Assembly: GCA_963774195.1 (NCBI GenBank)
Contig: CAVZDY010000006.1
Coordinates: 265,974 to 329,973 of the forward strand
Length of the DNA stretch: 64,000 bases
Source: Roseiarcus sp963774195
GTDB lineage: Bacteria > Pseudomonadota > Alphaproteobacteria > Rhizobiales > Beijerinckiaceae
Direction: 5' to 3'
Notes under the pieces: model-generated
The model's input: only the letters and a program-made list of their open reading frames with translations
What the model was told of the DNA's origin: nothing
Database searches by the model: none
Shown here: piece by piece, positions 25,377 to 34,173 of the stretch
Layout: every line of letters begins with the position of its first letter
Numbering within the stretch: the first letter of the stretch is position 1
Made by a program: the position numbers and the translations under genes

Positions 25377-25961
25377 ATGGCGAGGCCAAGAGAATTTGAT
25401 CGGGAGATCGCGCTGGAGCGCGCCACGGGTGTTTTCTGGGCGAAGGGCTGCGCCTCGACTTCAACCGAGGATCTCCTCGCCGCGATGGGGATCGCCCGCC
25501 AAAGCCTATACAATGCCTTCGGCGACAAGCGCGCGCTCTACCTGGAGGCGCTGGAACGCTATCAGCGCGCGACCACATCGGGTCATCTGCAGCGACTCAA
25601 AGCTCCCGTTTCGCCTCTGCTCGGCATCGAAGCGCTGTTGCTCGGCTTGATCGCCGAGGACGACGGGCAGCGGGCGCTGGGTTGCATGGGCGTCGGCGCC
25701 GTCAGCGAGTTTGGCGCCGGCGATCCCGCTGTGGCTGAGCTTCGGGCGAGAGTTGGACCCGTTCTTTTTTCCTGTTTGGTCGAGCGTCTGCGCCAAGGCC
25801 AAGCCCAAGGCGAGATCGACCCTGCCATGAACGCCGAGGAAGCCGCCCGGTTCGTCCAGATGACGATGACCGGATTGCAGCTTGCCGCGCGCAGCGGCGC
25901 CAGCGCCGAGGCGTTGCGCTCGCTCGCTTGCTTCGCCGTGGCCCGACTGAAAGTGCGCTGA
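25377..25961 (+). CDS. TetR-family transcriptional regulator
   Basis: A 194-residue repressor. The N-terminal HTH is ALERATGVFWAKGCASTSTE followed by DLLAAMGIARQSLYNAFGDK, and the C-terminal domain is of the AcrR/TetR ligand-binding type (GALGCMGVGAVSEFG in similar form). The start ATG 25377 (MARPREFD) is typical; the frame extends six codons further. It reads toward an SDR 69 bases downstream, and both have the same operator-like site upstream, so it probably represses itself and the SDR until an electrophile or similar ligand is present. Confidence 0.92.
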   Translation: MARPREFDREIALERATGVFWAKGCASTSTEDLLAAMGIARQSLYNAFGDKRALYLEALERYQRATTSGHLQRLKAPVSPLLGIEALLLGLIAEDDGQRALGCMGVGAVSEFGAGDPAVAELRARVGPVLFSCLVERLRQGQAQGEIDPAMNAEEAARFVQMTMTGLQLAARSGASAEALRSLACFAVARLKVR

Positions 25962-26000
25962 CAGCCCTCGGAACATCGATCGTGTTTGCATGTCCAATTC

Positions 26001-26022
26001 TGGATTGATCAGTCAATAATGG
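26001..26022. promoter_or_regulatory. TetR operator candidate before the SDR
   Basis: TGGATTGATCAGTCAATAAT shares 14 of 15 bases with the site at 25340-25360. Arms ATTGA and TCAAT surround the centre. It overlaps the ribosome-binding region of the SDR (GGAGG at 26021-26025), so a bound repressor would block transcription through this point. Confidence 0.6.
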
Positions 26023-26030
26023 AGGCAGCG

Positions 26031-26771
26031 ATGGGTGAAAATCGCAAATTGCAGGGAAAAGTCGCGATGGTTTTCGGCGGGTCTCGGGGCATCGGCCGAG
26101 CGATCGTCGGACGCCTGGCCGAGGACGGCGCGGACGTCGCTTTGACCTATGTATCTGCGGCGAACCAAGCGGCGGAGACTGTTGCAGCCCTCGAAGCCGT
26201 GGGCCGAAAGGCGCTGGCCATACGGGCCGACAGCGCCGACGCGTCCGCGATTGATGAAGCCGTCGCGCAGGCCGTCGACCGTTTTGGCCGGCTCGACATC
26301 ATCGTGGTCAATGCCGGCATTTTGCGCCTGGGCTCCGTCGAAACGGTTACCCTCGAGGATCTCGACCGGATGCTGGGCGTCAATGTGCGCGGAGTCTTCC
26401 TAGCGATCCGGGCGGCTGTGCCTAAACTCACCGATGGCGGGCGCGTGATCACCATAGGCAGCAACACCGCCATTCGCACGGGCTTTCCCGGCTCCAGCGT
26501 CTATTCGATGACCAAGGCGGCTGTGGCGACCATGGTGAAGGGCATCGCGTTGGACCTCGCGCCGCGTGGGATAACCGTCAACAATGTTCAGCCGGGGCCT
26601 ACCGAGACGGATATGACGGTCGATCATCTGGAGATGGTGAAGTCCCTGGTTCCCCTTGGACGAGTTGGCCAACCCCGTGAGATCGCCGGCTTGGTCGCTT
26701 ATCTCGCCAGCGAGGAGTCCGGATACGTAACGGGCGCCAGCCTGACGATCGACGGAGGATATGTGCTGTGA
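26031..26771 (+). CDS. Short-chain dehydrogenase/reductase (SDR)
   Basis: A 246-residue classical SDR: GGSRGIGRAI, NAGILRLGSVE, catalytic Tyr158 and Lys162 in YSMTK, and the C-terminal GYVTGASLTIDGGYVL. It resembles FabG-like 3-oxoacyl reductases, but the substrate is unknown. The start at 26031 follows GGAGG by five bases; the longer frame to 25986 runs through the operator. It is controlled, by inference, by the TetR upstream. Confidence 0.92.
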   Translation: MGENRKLQGKVAMVFGGSRGIGRAIVGRLAEDGADVALTYVSAANQAAETVAALEAVGRKALAIRADSADASAIDEAVAQAVDRFGRLDIIVVNAGILRLGSVETVTLEDLDRMLGVNVRGVFLAIRAAVPKLTDGGRVITIGSNTAIRTGFPGSSVYSMTKAAVATMVKGIALDLAPRGITVNNVQPGPTETDMTVDHLEMVKSLVPLGRVGQPREIAGLVAYLASEESGYVTGASLTIDGGYVL

Positions 26772-27034
26772 GCGCTCCGCGAGGCGCCGAGGCAATTTCT
26801 TTCTAATAATCAGTAGCGATGCTATCTTCTCTTTCTCCTTTTCCGCCTCCTAGCTTCCCGTCATGCCTTCCCGCCCTTTATCCACCCTCGCCGCCCCCGC
26901 CGAACGCATGCGGCAGGCGCGCGAGGCGGACCGAGCCTCGAGCGCTCAAACCTCGCCAAACGCCGAGGCCGGCCTTGACGAGGCGGAGAGGGTTGATCCG
27001 GCTGGCGAAATTGGCTCGACGTCAAGCGCAGGGC
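26772..27034. other. Intergenic region between convergent genes
   Basis: No credible gene: the frames here are proline/serine-rich, lack ribosome sites and overlap each other. Two TTGAC-like motifs on the plus strand (26975, 26993) and one inverted copy (GTCAA at 27021) precede the phased array at 27035. Confidence 0.5.
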
Positions 27035-27081
27035 TTGACGAAGCTTGACATGGTTTGACAAAAATTGACGCGGCGGTTGAC
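27035..27081. repeat. TTGAC array with 10-base phasing
   Basis: TTGAC begins at 27035, 27045, 27055 and 27065, exactly ten bases apart, then at 27077. A further copy at 26975 is sixty bases upstream, in the same phase. The intervening five bases differ each time. Ten-base spacing places every copy on the same face of the helix, as for a cooperative DNA-binding protein. It lies between the convergent 3-prime ends of an SDR and argE. Confidence 0.6.
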
Positions 27082-27158
27082 GCCGCTCTCCGGCCCAAAG
27101 CCCCCGTTACGCCGGGCGAGGCCGAACTGCGCTCTCCCCGATGGCTCGGATGATCTCG

Positions 27159-28325
27159 TCAGTTCGCCAAATGCTCCGCCAGCCCCTTCATGAAGGCGAT
27201 GCCGGCGGAGACTTGCGAGGCCGCAATATATTCGTCGGGCTTGTGGGCCTGATCGATCGAGCCGGGTCCGCAGACGACCGTCGGCAGGCCCGCTTGCTGG
27301 AAATGTCCGGCCTCCGTCGCGAAAGACACCGCGGTCAATTGGTTGGAGTGCGTGAGGCGAAGCGCGAGCGTCGCCGCGGCCTCATTGTCCTTCGCCGCGA
27401 GGCAGGGAACATCGACGTCGAGGATCGTCTCGATCTTCGGACCGCTGACAAAGCGGGTCAGGCGCGGCAGCGCGACCTCATCGACAAAGGCCTGCACCAT
27501 CGCGGCGGCGTCCGCGCTCGAAAAGCCCGGCAGTCCGCGGAACTCCCAATCGAACGCGCATTCGCGCGCGAGGATGTTGCGCGCCGTCCCGCCATGGATG
27601 ACCCCGACGTGGTACGTCGAATACGGCGGATCGAAGCGCGGATCGAGCCGCTCGGACGCCTCGAAGCCGCGGGCGAGGCGGCCGATTTCACTGACGATGT
27701 CGCAGGCGACGGCGACCGCGCTCGCCCCGAGCGCGGGCTTCGACGAATGGGCCTCATGGCCGGTGACGATCGTGCGGAAGGTCGCGACGCCCTTGTGGGC
27801 GTCTGCGACCCCCATCATCGTCGGCTCGCCGATGATGGCGAGAGCGGGCCGCGGCGTCTCGCGGCCAAACCGCGCGATCAGATCGAGCGAGCCAAGACAG
27901 GTCGTCTCCTCGTCGTAGCTGAGCAGAATATGGATCGGCCGCTTGAGCCCAGCGGCTTGGAAATAAGGGACCATCGCCAGCGCGATCGCGCCGAAACCCT
28001 TCATGTCGCAGGCGCCGCGGCCATAGAGGCGTCCGTCCGCCTCGCGCAGCGCGAAGGGATCGCTGCTCCACGCCTGGCCGACGACCGGGACCGTGTCGGT
28101 GTGCCCTGAAAGAACCGCGCCGCCCGCGACCTCCGGTCCGATCGTCGCCATCAGCGCCGCCTTGTCGCCGGCGCCGTTCGCGGCGCGCCAGGGCCGCACG
28201 CCGAGCGAACGCAGATAGTCTTCGACGTAATCGATGAGCGGCAGATTGGAGCGATCGCTCACGGTGTCGAATGCGATGAGGCGCTGCAGGATGGTCCTGA
28301 CGCGGGCCTCGATATCGACGCTCAT
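27159..28325 (-). CDS. argE: Acetylornithine deacetylase
   Basis: A 388-residue M20 metallopeptidase-family enzyme that removes the acetyl group from N-acetylornithine in arginine synthesis. The metal ligand segments are VLSGHTDTVPV, GRGACDMKGFGAIALAMVPY and LSYDEETTCLGS, with a dimerisation domain between (about 180-290) and the C-terminal VVCGPGSIDQAHKPDEYIA. Start ATG 28325 (MSVDIEA) is chosen over a longer frame to 28556. It is monocistronic here. Confidence 0.92.
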   Translation of the reverse strand: MSVDIEARVRTILQRLIAFDTVSDRSNLPLIDYVEDYLRSLGVRPWRAANGAGDKAALMATIGPEVAGGAVLSGHTDTVPVVGQAWSSDPFALREADGRLYGRGACDMKGFGAIALAMVPYFQAAGLKRPIHILLSYDEETTCLGSLDLIARFGRETPRPALAIIGEPTMMGVADAHKGVATFRTIVTGHEAHSSKPALGASAVAVACDIVSEIGRLARGFEASERLDPRFDPPYSTYHVGVIHGGTARNILARECAFDWEFRGLPGFSSADAAAMVQAFVDEVALPRLTRFVSGPKIETILDVDVPCLAAKDNEAAATLALRLTHSNQLTAVSFATEAGHFQQAGLPTVVCGPGSIDQAHKPDEYIAASQVSAGIAFMKGLAEHLAN

Positions 28326-28393
28326 GCCTTGCTCCGTGGCGAAATCTCGCGCGCGATCATAGAGGGCCGCGCCGCAAAGTCGAGCAAGGCGCC

Positions 28394-29371
28394 TTAAGCG
28401 ACGACGATCCGATTGCGCCCGTCTTCCTTGGCTCGGTAGAGCGCTTCGTCGGCCCGTCGGAACAATTCCGCCGCGCTTTCCCCTGGGCGCAATTGCGCGA
28501 TTCCGAATGAGGCGGTGACCGAGCCGAGCGGCGCTCCGCTCGTCCCCACCACCCACTTCTTGCTCTCGAGCCGGCGGCGGACCTGATCGGCGATGGCGCT
28601 CGCGCCGGCGGCCTCCTTCTCAGGCGTGATGATCGCGAATTCCTCGCCGCCGAGTCGCGCCACGGTCTCCCCTTGCTGCACGGCGGCCGCCAGGATTTCG
28701 CTGAACAGCTTGAGCACCATGTCGCCGACCGGGTGGCCGAACTTGTCATTGATTGTCTTGAAGTGGTCGAGGTCGCACACGACGAGGCAGAGGATGCCCG
28801 AGGGGGCCGTCTGCGCCATCGCCTCTTCGAGCTTCTGGTCGAAGAAGCGACGGTTTCCCAGCGCGGTCAGCGGGTCGCGCAGCGCCTTGTCGTTGGCCTC
28901 GGCGAGGTTCAGGCGCAAATTTTCGATCTTGGCGACGGATTCGTCGAGATTGCGCGACAGATCGTCCATCCGCGTTTGAATTTTGCGGTTCTCTTCGATC
29001 AGCGAAAGGACTACGGCGCGGATCTCGTTGGCGCTTGCGAGCCGCGGCAAGTCCTGGTTGGCGCGGGCAAGCGAATCCGAATAGCTGGCGTTGGCGCGCA
29101 TATGCGTACGCAGAAGGCGCACGACCGACGCTATGTCCGCAGCGAAGCTCTGTTCGGCCGCCCTTCTCGCGGGCTCTTCACGAGGGCCGGCTGCGGCGGC
29201 GCTGAATTCGCTGATCCCGATCCCGGTGACGCCCAGGGCGATTAATCCCATGACGCAGGCTTCAATGAAGACATTATCAGTGGACTGACGCCAGACCAGC
29301 GCGCCCAGGACCACCACGCCCGCCATCGTCGCCAATTGGAGGGAGCGCTTCAGGTTTCGACCCACAATCAT
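28394..29371 (-). CDS. Membrane diguanylate cyclase (GGDEF)
   Basis: A 325-residue protein with two N-terminal membrane helices (about 10-30 and 36-56), a helical signalling region (about 85-160, coiled-coil like) and a GGDEF domain with the active-site motif RLGGEEF near residue 239. It makes cyclic di-GMP from GTP. The inhibitory RxxD site five residues before GGEEF is absent (GET-type sequence instead), so product feedback is probably lacking. It is followed 68 bases later by argE on the same strand. Pilus or biofilm control by c-di-GMP is plausible given the Tad locus, but unproven. Confidence 0.93.
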   Translation of the reverse strand: MIVGRNLKRSLQLATMAGVVVLGALVWRQSTDNVFIEACVMGLIALGVTGIGISEFSAAAAGPREEPARRAAEQSFAADIASVVRLLRTHMRANASYSDSLARANQDLPRLASANEIRAVVLSLIEENRKIQTRMDDLSRNLDESVAKIENLRLNLAEANDKALRDPLTALGNRRFFDQKLEEAMAQTAPSGILCLVVCDLDHFKTINDKFGHPVGDMVLKLFSEILAAAVQQGETVARLGGEEFAIITPEKEAAGASAIADQVRRRLESKKWVVGTSGAPLGSVTASFGIAQLRPGESAAELFRRADEALYRAKEDGRNRIVVA

Positions 29372-29718
29372 CCCCCCACGACGAATGGAGGCTGGGTACC
29401 ATCGTCCGGGCGATTCGCGAATGACGCGCTCAATATTGTCGGCGCGGCCGTTTCGCGGCCCGTTGCAACGCTCAACTCAAATTTCGACCTGCGCCGCGTA
29501 GCCGGGAGCCCCCGCCCCGGCCCGAGAGCGCGCGAATCATTGCGTCGCTTCATGAGGAAATGCCCGAATGTTCGATAAAATACAATCGGCAAGACCCAAC
29601 TCCGCCACTTGGCGCGCGGGCGCCGCTTCCTCAACGATGCCTTTCGCGTATGGTGCGGCGCCGCGCAATGGCCGCGGCGCTCGATCGGCGAGCCGTTCCA
29701 ACAAAGGAAAATCTCTAG

Positions 29719-30633
29719 ATGGGCGTTCGATTTGAAGGGAGAGTTGCAATCGTCACGGGGGCTGGCGGGGGCCTCGGGCGCCGGCACGCGCTGGAGCTGG
29801 CGGCGCGCGGAGCCAAGGTGGTGGTGAACGATTTCGGTGGTTCGGTTCATGGCGCGGGCGGCGCGTCAAGCGCGGCCGAGCGGGTCGCCGAGGAAATCTG
29901 CGCCGCGGGAGGCGAGGCCCTCGCCGACCACGCCTCCGTCACCGACTTTTCCGCGGTCCAGGCGATGGTGGACAAAGCCATGGCCAAATGGGGCCGCATC
30001 GACGCCCTTATCAACAACGCCGGCATTCTGCGCGACAAGACCTTCGCCAAGATGGAGCTCGACGACTTTCGCGCTGTGCTCGACGTTCATCTGATGGGCG
30101 CCGTGCACTGCACGAAAGCGGTCTGGGAAATCATGCGGGCGCAGGAATATGGGCGCATCGTGATGACCACCTCGTCTTCCGGCCTCTACGGCAATTTTGG
30201 CCAATCCAACTACGGCGCGGCGAAGATGGCGCTGGTCGGCCTCATGCAGACGCTCGCGCTTGAGGGGGCCAAGCACAACATCCGCGTCAACTGCATTGCG
30301 CCGACGGCGACGACGCGCATGACCGACACCCTGTTCGGCGTCGAGGCGCTGGAACTCTTCGCGCCGGAGGCCGTCACACCGGCGGTGCTGGCGCTCGTGA
30401 GCGAAGACGCGCCAAGCCGGGCGATCCTCACGGCGGGCGGCGGCGGCTTCGAGCGCGCCTATGTCACTTTGACGCGTGGCGTATTCATTCCCAAGGGCAA
30501 GGACGCCGCCGACCGGGTCTCGGCCGCGCTCGATGCGATTTCCGATCGCGACGGGGAGATCGTGCCCGAAACCGGCTTCGAGCAGGGCAAGCTCGAGATG
30601 AGCAAGGCTGGAGGCGGCGGCCGCCTGGTCTGA
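29719..30633 (+). CDS. SDR-family 3-hydroxyacyl-CoA dehydrogenase type
   Basis: A 304-residue SDR resembling the dehydrogenase part of peroxisomal multifunctional enzyme 2: TGAGGGLGRRHALELAARGA, VVNDFGGSVHGAG, NNAGILRDKTFAKM, catalytic Tyr165/Lys169 (YGAAK), and the C-terminal extension beyond a classical SDR. It probably oxidises a 3-hydroxyacyl-CoA. It is 60 bases before an enoyl-CoA hydratase gene, and the pair would carry out two adjacent steps of beta-oxidation-like chemistry. AAGGA precedes the ATG. Confidence 0.88.
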   Translation: MGVRFEGRVAIVTGAGGGLGRRHALELAARGAKVVVNDFGGSVHGAGGASSAAERVAEEICAAGGEALADHASVTDFSAVQAMVDKAMAKWGRIDALINNAGILRDKTFAKMELDDFRAVLDVHLMGAVHCTKAVWEIMRAQEYGRIVMTTSSSGLYGNFGQSNYGAAKMALVGLMQTLALEGAKHNIRVNCIAPTATTRMTDTLFGVEALELFAPEAVTPAVLALVSEDAPSRAILTAGGGGFERAYVTLTRGVFIPKGKDAADRVSAALDAISDRDGEIVPETGFEQGKLEMSKAGGGGRLV

Positions 30634-30693
30634 TTGACTCGCGCGCCTTCCCTCCTAAGCTCGCTCCCAACGACGCGTCGAGGGGAGGATCTC

Positions 30694-31518
30694 ATGGGCT
30701 CAGAGGGCAGCGCAGCGCAGTCGGCGGTCCTGCTGGAATCGCAGGATCGCGGCGTGCTGACCCTGACGCTCAATCGTCCGGCCAGGCTGAACGCCTTCAG
30801 CGCCGAACTGCACGGTGCGCTGGCGGCGGCGCTGGCGCGAGCGCGCGAGGATGACGATTGCCGCGCGGTGCTGCTGACGGGCGCTGGGAAGGCCTTCTCA
30901 GCGGGGCAGGATCTGACAGAGCGCGTCCTCGCGCCGGACGCCGCGCGGCCCGATCTCGGCGAATCCCTGGAGAAGCGGTACAACCCGCTTATCCGGACGA
31001 TCAGAGGATTTCCGAAGCCGGTCGTCTGCGCGGTCAACGGCGTCGCCGCGGGGGCAGCCGCGAATGTCGCGCTCGCCTGCGACATTGTGCTCGCGGCGAA
31101 GTCCGCCAAATTCCTGCAGGCTTTCACGCGCATCGGATTGACGGCGGACGCCGGGGGAACCTTTCTTCTCCCGCGCCTCATCGGGGATGCGCGCGCCCGG
31201 GCCGCCATCCTGCTCGCCGAACCGATCGGCGCCCTCAACGCAGAGGCCTGGGGAATGATCCATCGCGCGGTCGACGACGACCGGCTGATGGAGGAAGCGC
31301 AGGCGCTGGCGCGCAAGCTGGCGGCGGGCCCGACCTACGCCTATGCGCTGGTCAAGCAGGCGCTTTACGCCTCCGCAGCGAATTCGCTCGACGCCCAGCT
31401 CGACCTCGAACGCGATCTCCAGCGCAAGGCGGGGATGTCGGACGACTATGTCGAGGGCGTGCGCGCCTTCCTCGAGAAGCGTCCGCCGAACTTCACCGGC
31501 CGGGCGCGCTCAGACTAG
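30694..31518 (+). CDS. Enoyl-CoA hydratase/isomerase (PaaG-like)
   Basis: A 274-residue crotonase-family enzyme. The oxyanion-hole segments are LLTGAGKAFSAGQDL and CAVNGVAAGAAANVALACDI, and FTRIGLTADAGGTFLLPRLI is close to the PaaG/isomerase group, where the usual hydratase glutamate is replaced by aspartate (TADAG). It therefore may isomerise rather than hydrate. The start at 30694 follows AGGGGAGGA. It is part of an operon with the upstream SDR and, 18 bases on, a mutarotase-like gene. Confidence 0.9.
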   Translation: MGSEGSAAQSAVLLESQDRGVLTLTLNRPARLNAFSAELHGALAAALARAREDDDCRAVLLTGAGKAFSAGQDLTERVLAPDAARPDLGESLEKRYNPLIRTIRGFPKPVVCAVNGVAAGAAANVALACDIVLAAKSAKFLQAFTRIGLTADAGGTFLLPRLIGDARARAAILLAEPIGALNAEAWGMIHRAVDDDRLMEEAQALARKLAAGPTYAYALVKQALYASAANSLDAQLDLERDLQRKAGMSDDYVEGVRAFLEKRPPNFTGRARSD

Positions 31519-31536
31519 CGGCTGAAGGAGGCGGGC

Positions 31537-31827
31537 ATGCGGCGTATCGGAATGGTGATGGGCATCCTCCCGGAGAAGATCGAGGAGTACAAGCGCTTGC
31601 ACGCGGCGACGTGGCCGGGCGTGCTCGCGAAGATCTCGGACTGCAACATGAAGAACTTCTCGATCTTCCTGCGCGAGCCGGAGAATCTGCTGTTCGCCTA
31701 CTTCGAATATCACGGCGACGATCTCGCGGCTGATAGCGCGCGCATGGCCGCCGATCCGACGACGCAGGAATGGTGGGCGGTCTGCAACCCCTGCCAGAAA
31801 CCATTCGACTTCGCGCCGCGAGGGTGA
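31537..31827 (+). CDS. L-rhamnose mutarotase-family protein
   Basis: A 96-residue alpha/beta barrel-type dimeric protein: GMVMGILPEKIEEYKRLHAA, WPGVLAKISDCNMKNFSIFL, YFEYHGDDLAADSARMA and WWAVCNPCQKPF. RhaM interconverts anomers of L-rhamnose. GAAGGAGG precedes the ATG and the gap to the hydratase gene is 18 bases, so it is likely co-transcribed with acyl-CoA enzymes, without any rhamnose gene nearby. The actual substrate is therefore open. Confidence 0.88.
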   Translation: MRRIGMVMGILPEKIEEYKRLHAATWPGVLAKISDCNMKNFSIFLREPENLLFAYFEYHGDDLAADSARMAADPTTQEWWAVCNPCQKPFDFAPRG

Positions 31828-31880
31828 ATGGTGGGCGCCGATGGAGGAAGTGTTCTTCCATCCCTAGCTTCGGCGCCCCC

Positions 31881-31910
31881 TGTCATGCCCGCGCAAAGCG
31901 GACATCCAGG
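31881..31910. repeat. REP-like palindrome
   Basis: TGTCATGCCCGC, a short centre and GCGGACATCCAGG. The same family as the copy at 34983-35010 in opposite orientation, with one arm mismatch. Confidence 0.5.
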
Positions 31911-31981
31911 GTCAAGCGCGAAGGCCTGCGGCGGTTACCTGGGCCTCCGCTTTCGCGGCGGCGACACCGCGCCGCGACTCG

Positions 31982-33187
31982 TCAACGAGCCTTCTTTCCC
32001 TCGACGTCAGGGAGAAGCGCGGTGAGCAGGCCGATTGCCGGCAGGAACGAACAGACGTGGTAGACGAACTCGATGCTGGTCCAGTCGGCCAGTTCGCCGA
32101 GCACTGCGGCCCCGATGCCGCCCATCCCGAAGGCGAAGCCGAAGAACAGGCCGGAGACCATGCCGACGCGCCCCGGCATCAGTTCCTGCGCATACACGAC
32201 GATCGCCGAAAAGGCCGACGACAGGATCAGGCCGATGACGACGCTCAAGGCCACGGTCGCGGTCAAGCCGACATAGGGAAGCGCGAGGGTGAAGGGCAGC
32301 ACGCCGACGATCGACCCCCAGATGACGGCCTTGCGGCCGAACCGATCGCCGACCGGCCCGCCGATGACCGTGCCCGCCGCAGCGGCGGCCAGGAACACGA
32401 ACAAATAGACCTGCGCCGTCTGGGCTGACAGATGGAACCGATCCATCAGATAGAAGATGTAATAGCTGGTGATGCTCGCCAGGTAGAAATACTTGGAGAA
32501 GATCAAGGCGACCAGCACGGCGATCGCCTGGCCGACCTGCCGGCCGGAAAGCGTCGTCTGCCGTGTTCCCGCCTTCCGCGCGGAGCGGTTGGCATGGCCG
32601 TTGGCCTTGTACCATTGGCCCAGCCCGGTCAGGATGGCCATCCCGCCCAAGGCGGCGAGCGCGAACCAGGCCAGGCTGCTTTGCCCGTGCGGCAGAATGA
32701 AGAAGGCGGCCAATAGCGGCCCGAGCGCCTGGCCGAAATTGCCCCCGACTTGGAACACGGACTGCGCCAACCCATGCGCGCCGCCGGAGGCGAGGCGGGC
32801 GATGCGCGAGCTTTCCGGATGAAAGATGGACGAGCCGATCCCCAGCAAGGCCGCGCCCGCCAGCAATACGGCGAACGTCGGGGCGAAGGCCAGGATGACG
32901 AGACCGAGCAGCGTCGCGGCCATACCGACAGGCAACGAAAAGGGCTGCGGGCGGCGATCCGTGTAAAGGCCGATGAGCGGTTGCAGCAGCGAGGCGGTGA
33001 TCTGATAGGTCAGCGTCAGGAGGCCGATCTGACCGAAGCTGAGATTAAACCCGCCCTTCAGAATCGGATAGATCGCAGGGAGCAACGCCTGCATCATGTC
33101 GTTCAGCAGGTGGCAGAAACTCACCGCCCCCAGCACCGAGAATATGGCGCCGCCGGTCTTGGGTCGGCTGATGATCGCCTGGCTCAA
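31982..33187 (-). CDS. MFS exporter of the fosmidomycin-resistance (Fsr) family
   Basis: A 401-residue transporter with about twelve membrane helices. FCHLLNDMMQALLPAIYPIL, LTLTYQITASLLQPLIGLYT and GIGSSIFHPESSRIARLASG are hallmarks of Fsr proteins. It pumps drugs such as fosmidomycin or other small toxic compounds out of the cell by proton exchange. It is divergent from an AraC regulator with 128 bases between them, a layout like nimR/nimT of E. coli. Hairpin-like GCCGG...CCGGC lies in the gap near 33210. Confidence 0.9.
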   Translation of the reverse strand: MSQAIISRPKTGGAIFSVLGAVSFCHLLNDMMQALLPAIYPILKGGFNLSFGQIGLLTLTYQITASLLQPLIGLYTDRRPQPFSLPVGMAATLLGLVILAFAPTFAVLLAGAALLGIGSSIFHPESSRIARLASGGAHGLAQSVFQVGGNFGQALGPLLAAFFILPHGQSSLAWFALAALGGMAILTGLGQWYKANGHANRSARKAGTRQTTLSGRQVGQAIAVLVALIFSKYFYLASITSYYIFYLMDRFHLSAQTAQVYLFVFLAAAAAGTVIGGPVGDRFGRKAVIWGSIVGVLPFTLALPYVGLTATVALSVVIGLILSSAFSAIVVYAQELMPGRVGMVSGLFFGFAFGMGGIGAAVLGELADWTSIEFVYHVCSFLPAIGLLTALLPDVEGKKAR

Positions 33188-33315
33188 CGAATGACTCCTC
33201 TCCCTCGTGCCGGAAAGCGACCGGCAGGACTTATTGCACGTGACATCGTGAAACTTTAGAGGACTGCCCGTAGGCCTGCCACCGCAGTCAGGCCGAATAA
33301 TTACTGGAGTGGGCC

Positions 33316-34092
33316 ATGGTTCGGAACGCCCGGGTCGAGCAATTCGACGACACGCCGCGGCCGATCATCGCCTTGGGCAACGACTATGCCGACGGGCAGG
33401 TCATCGCGCCGCATAGTCACCGGCGTGGGCAGTTGCTCTACGGCGCCTCAGGCGCAGTCATGATTACCACGGCGCAGGGCACATGGGTGATGCCGCCTCA
33501 GCACGGGCTGTGGCTCCCGGCCGGCGTCATGCACGAGGTCAGGATGCTGGGAGCGGTCAGCACGCGCAGCTTGTACTTGGACGCGGCCGCATCCGCGGCG
33601 ATGCCCGACCGCTGCCAGGTCGTTGGCATTTCCCCCTTCATGCGGCACCTGCTCACGGAAGCTGTGGACCTCCCGGTCGAATATGATCTCAACGACCGGG
33701 CGGGCTCATTGATGGCGCTGCTCCAGCACGAGATGCGGCAGATGCCGGCGCTTCCGCTGTCCCTCCCCTTCCCGACGCACGCGGGATTGCTGCGCTGCTG
33801 CCGGGACTTCCTCGCCGGCCCGACGACGCATGACGCGATCGAGGACTGGAGCCGGCGCCTCGGCATGCCGCGGCGGTCGTTCACGCGGCTGTTCCGGCAT
33901 GAGACGGGACTGAGCTTCACCATATGGCGACAGCAAGCCTGCCTGGTGGCGGTATTGCCCCGTCTGGTCGCCGGGGTCTCCGTCACGACGGTCGCGCTCG
34001 ACCTCGGGTATGAAAACCCCGCTGCGTTCACCGCGATGTTCAAGCGCGTTTTGGGAGCCTCGCCGCGCAAGTACCTCAGAGGGCATCCGTGA
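33316..34092 (+). CDS. AraC-family regulator with cupin domain
   Basis: A 258-residue regulator. The N-terminal cupin-like half includes IAPHSHRRGQLLYGASGAVM and WLPAGVMHEVRMLG; the C-terminal half has two HTHs, WSRRLGMPRRSFTRLFRHET and VALDLGYENPAAFTAMFKRV, and ends ASPRKYLRG. It is of the same subfamily layout as NimR, which controls a divergent exporter. It most likely responds to a compound exported by the Fsr-like protein. Unlike the other AraC gene, its C-terminus is intact. Confidence 0.92.
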   Translation: MVRNARVEQFDDTPRPIIALGNDYADGQVIAPHSHRRGQLLYGASGAVMITTAQGTWVMPPQHGLWLPAGVMHEVRMLGAVSTRSLYLDAAASAAMPDRCQVVGISPFMRHLLTEAVDLPVEYDLNDRAGSLMALLQHEMRQMPALPLSLPFPTHAGLLRCCRDFLAGPTTHDAIEDWSRRLGMPRRSFTRLFRHETGLSFTIWRQQACLVAVLPRLVAGVSVTTVALDLGYENPAAFTAMFKRVLGASPRKYLRGHP

Positions 34093-34173
34093 TGCGAACA
34101 GTCACTGGAAATCGGTAGACTTGTGTTATAGACTTAGTCCAATACCAACTGGTGATTAGCGAGGAGCTAAACC

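Noticed and set aside
26819..27058. Possible small gene at the phased TTGAC array
   Set aside because: Proline/serine-rich, no ribosome site, several overlapping frames of equal length, and the phased motif would not be explained by codons.
27035..27081. CRISPR-like repeats
   Set aside because: The repeat unit is only five bases with five-base variable gaps; no spacers, leader or cas genes are present anywhere in the window.
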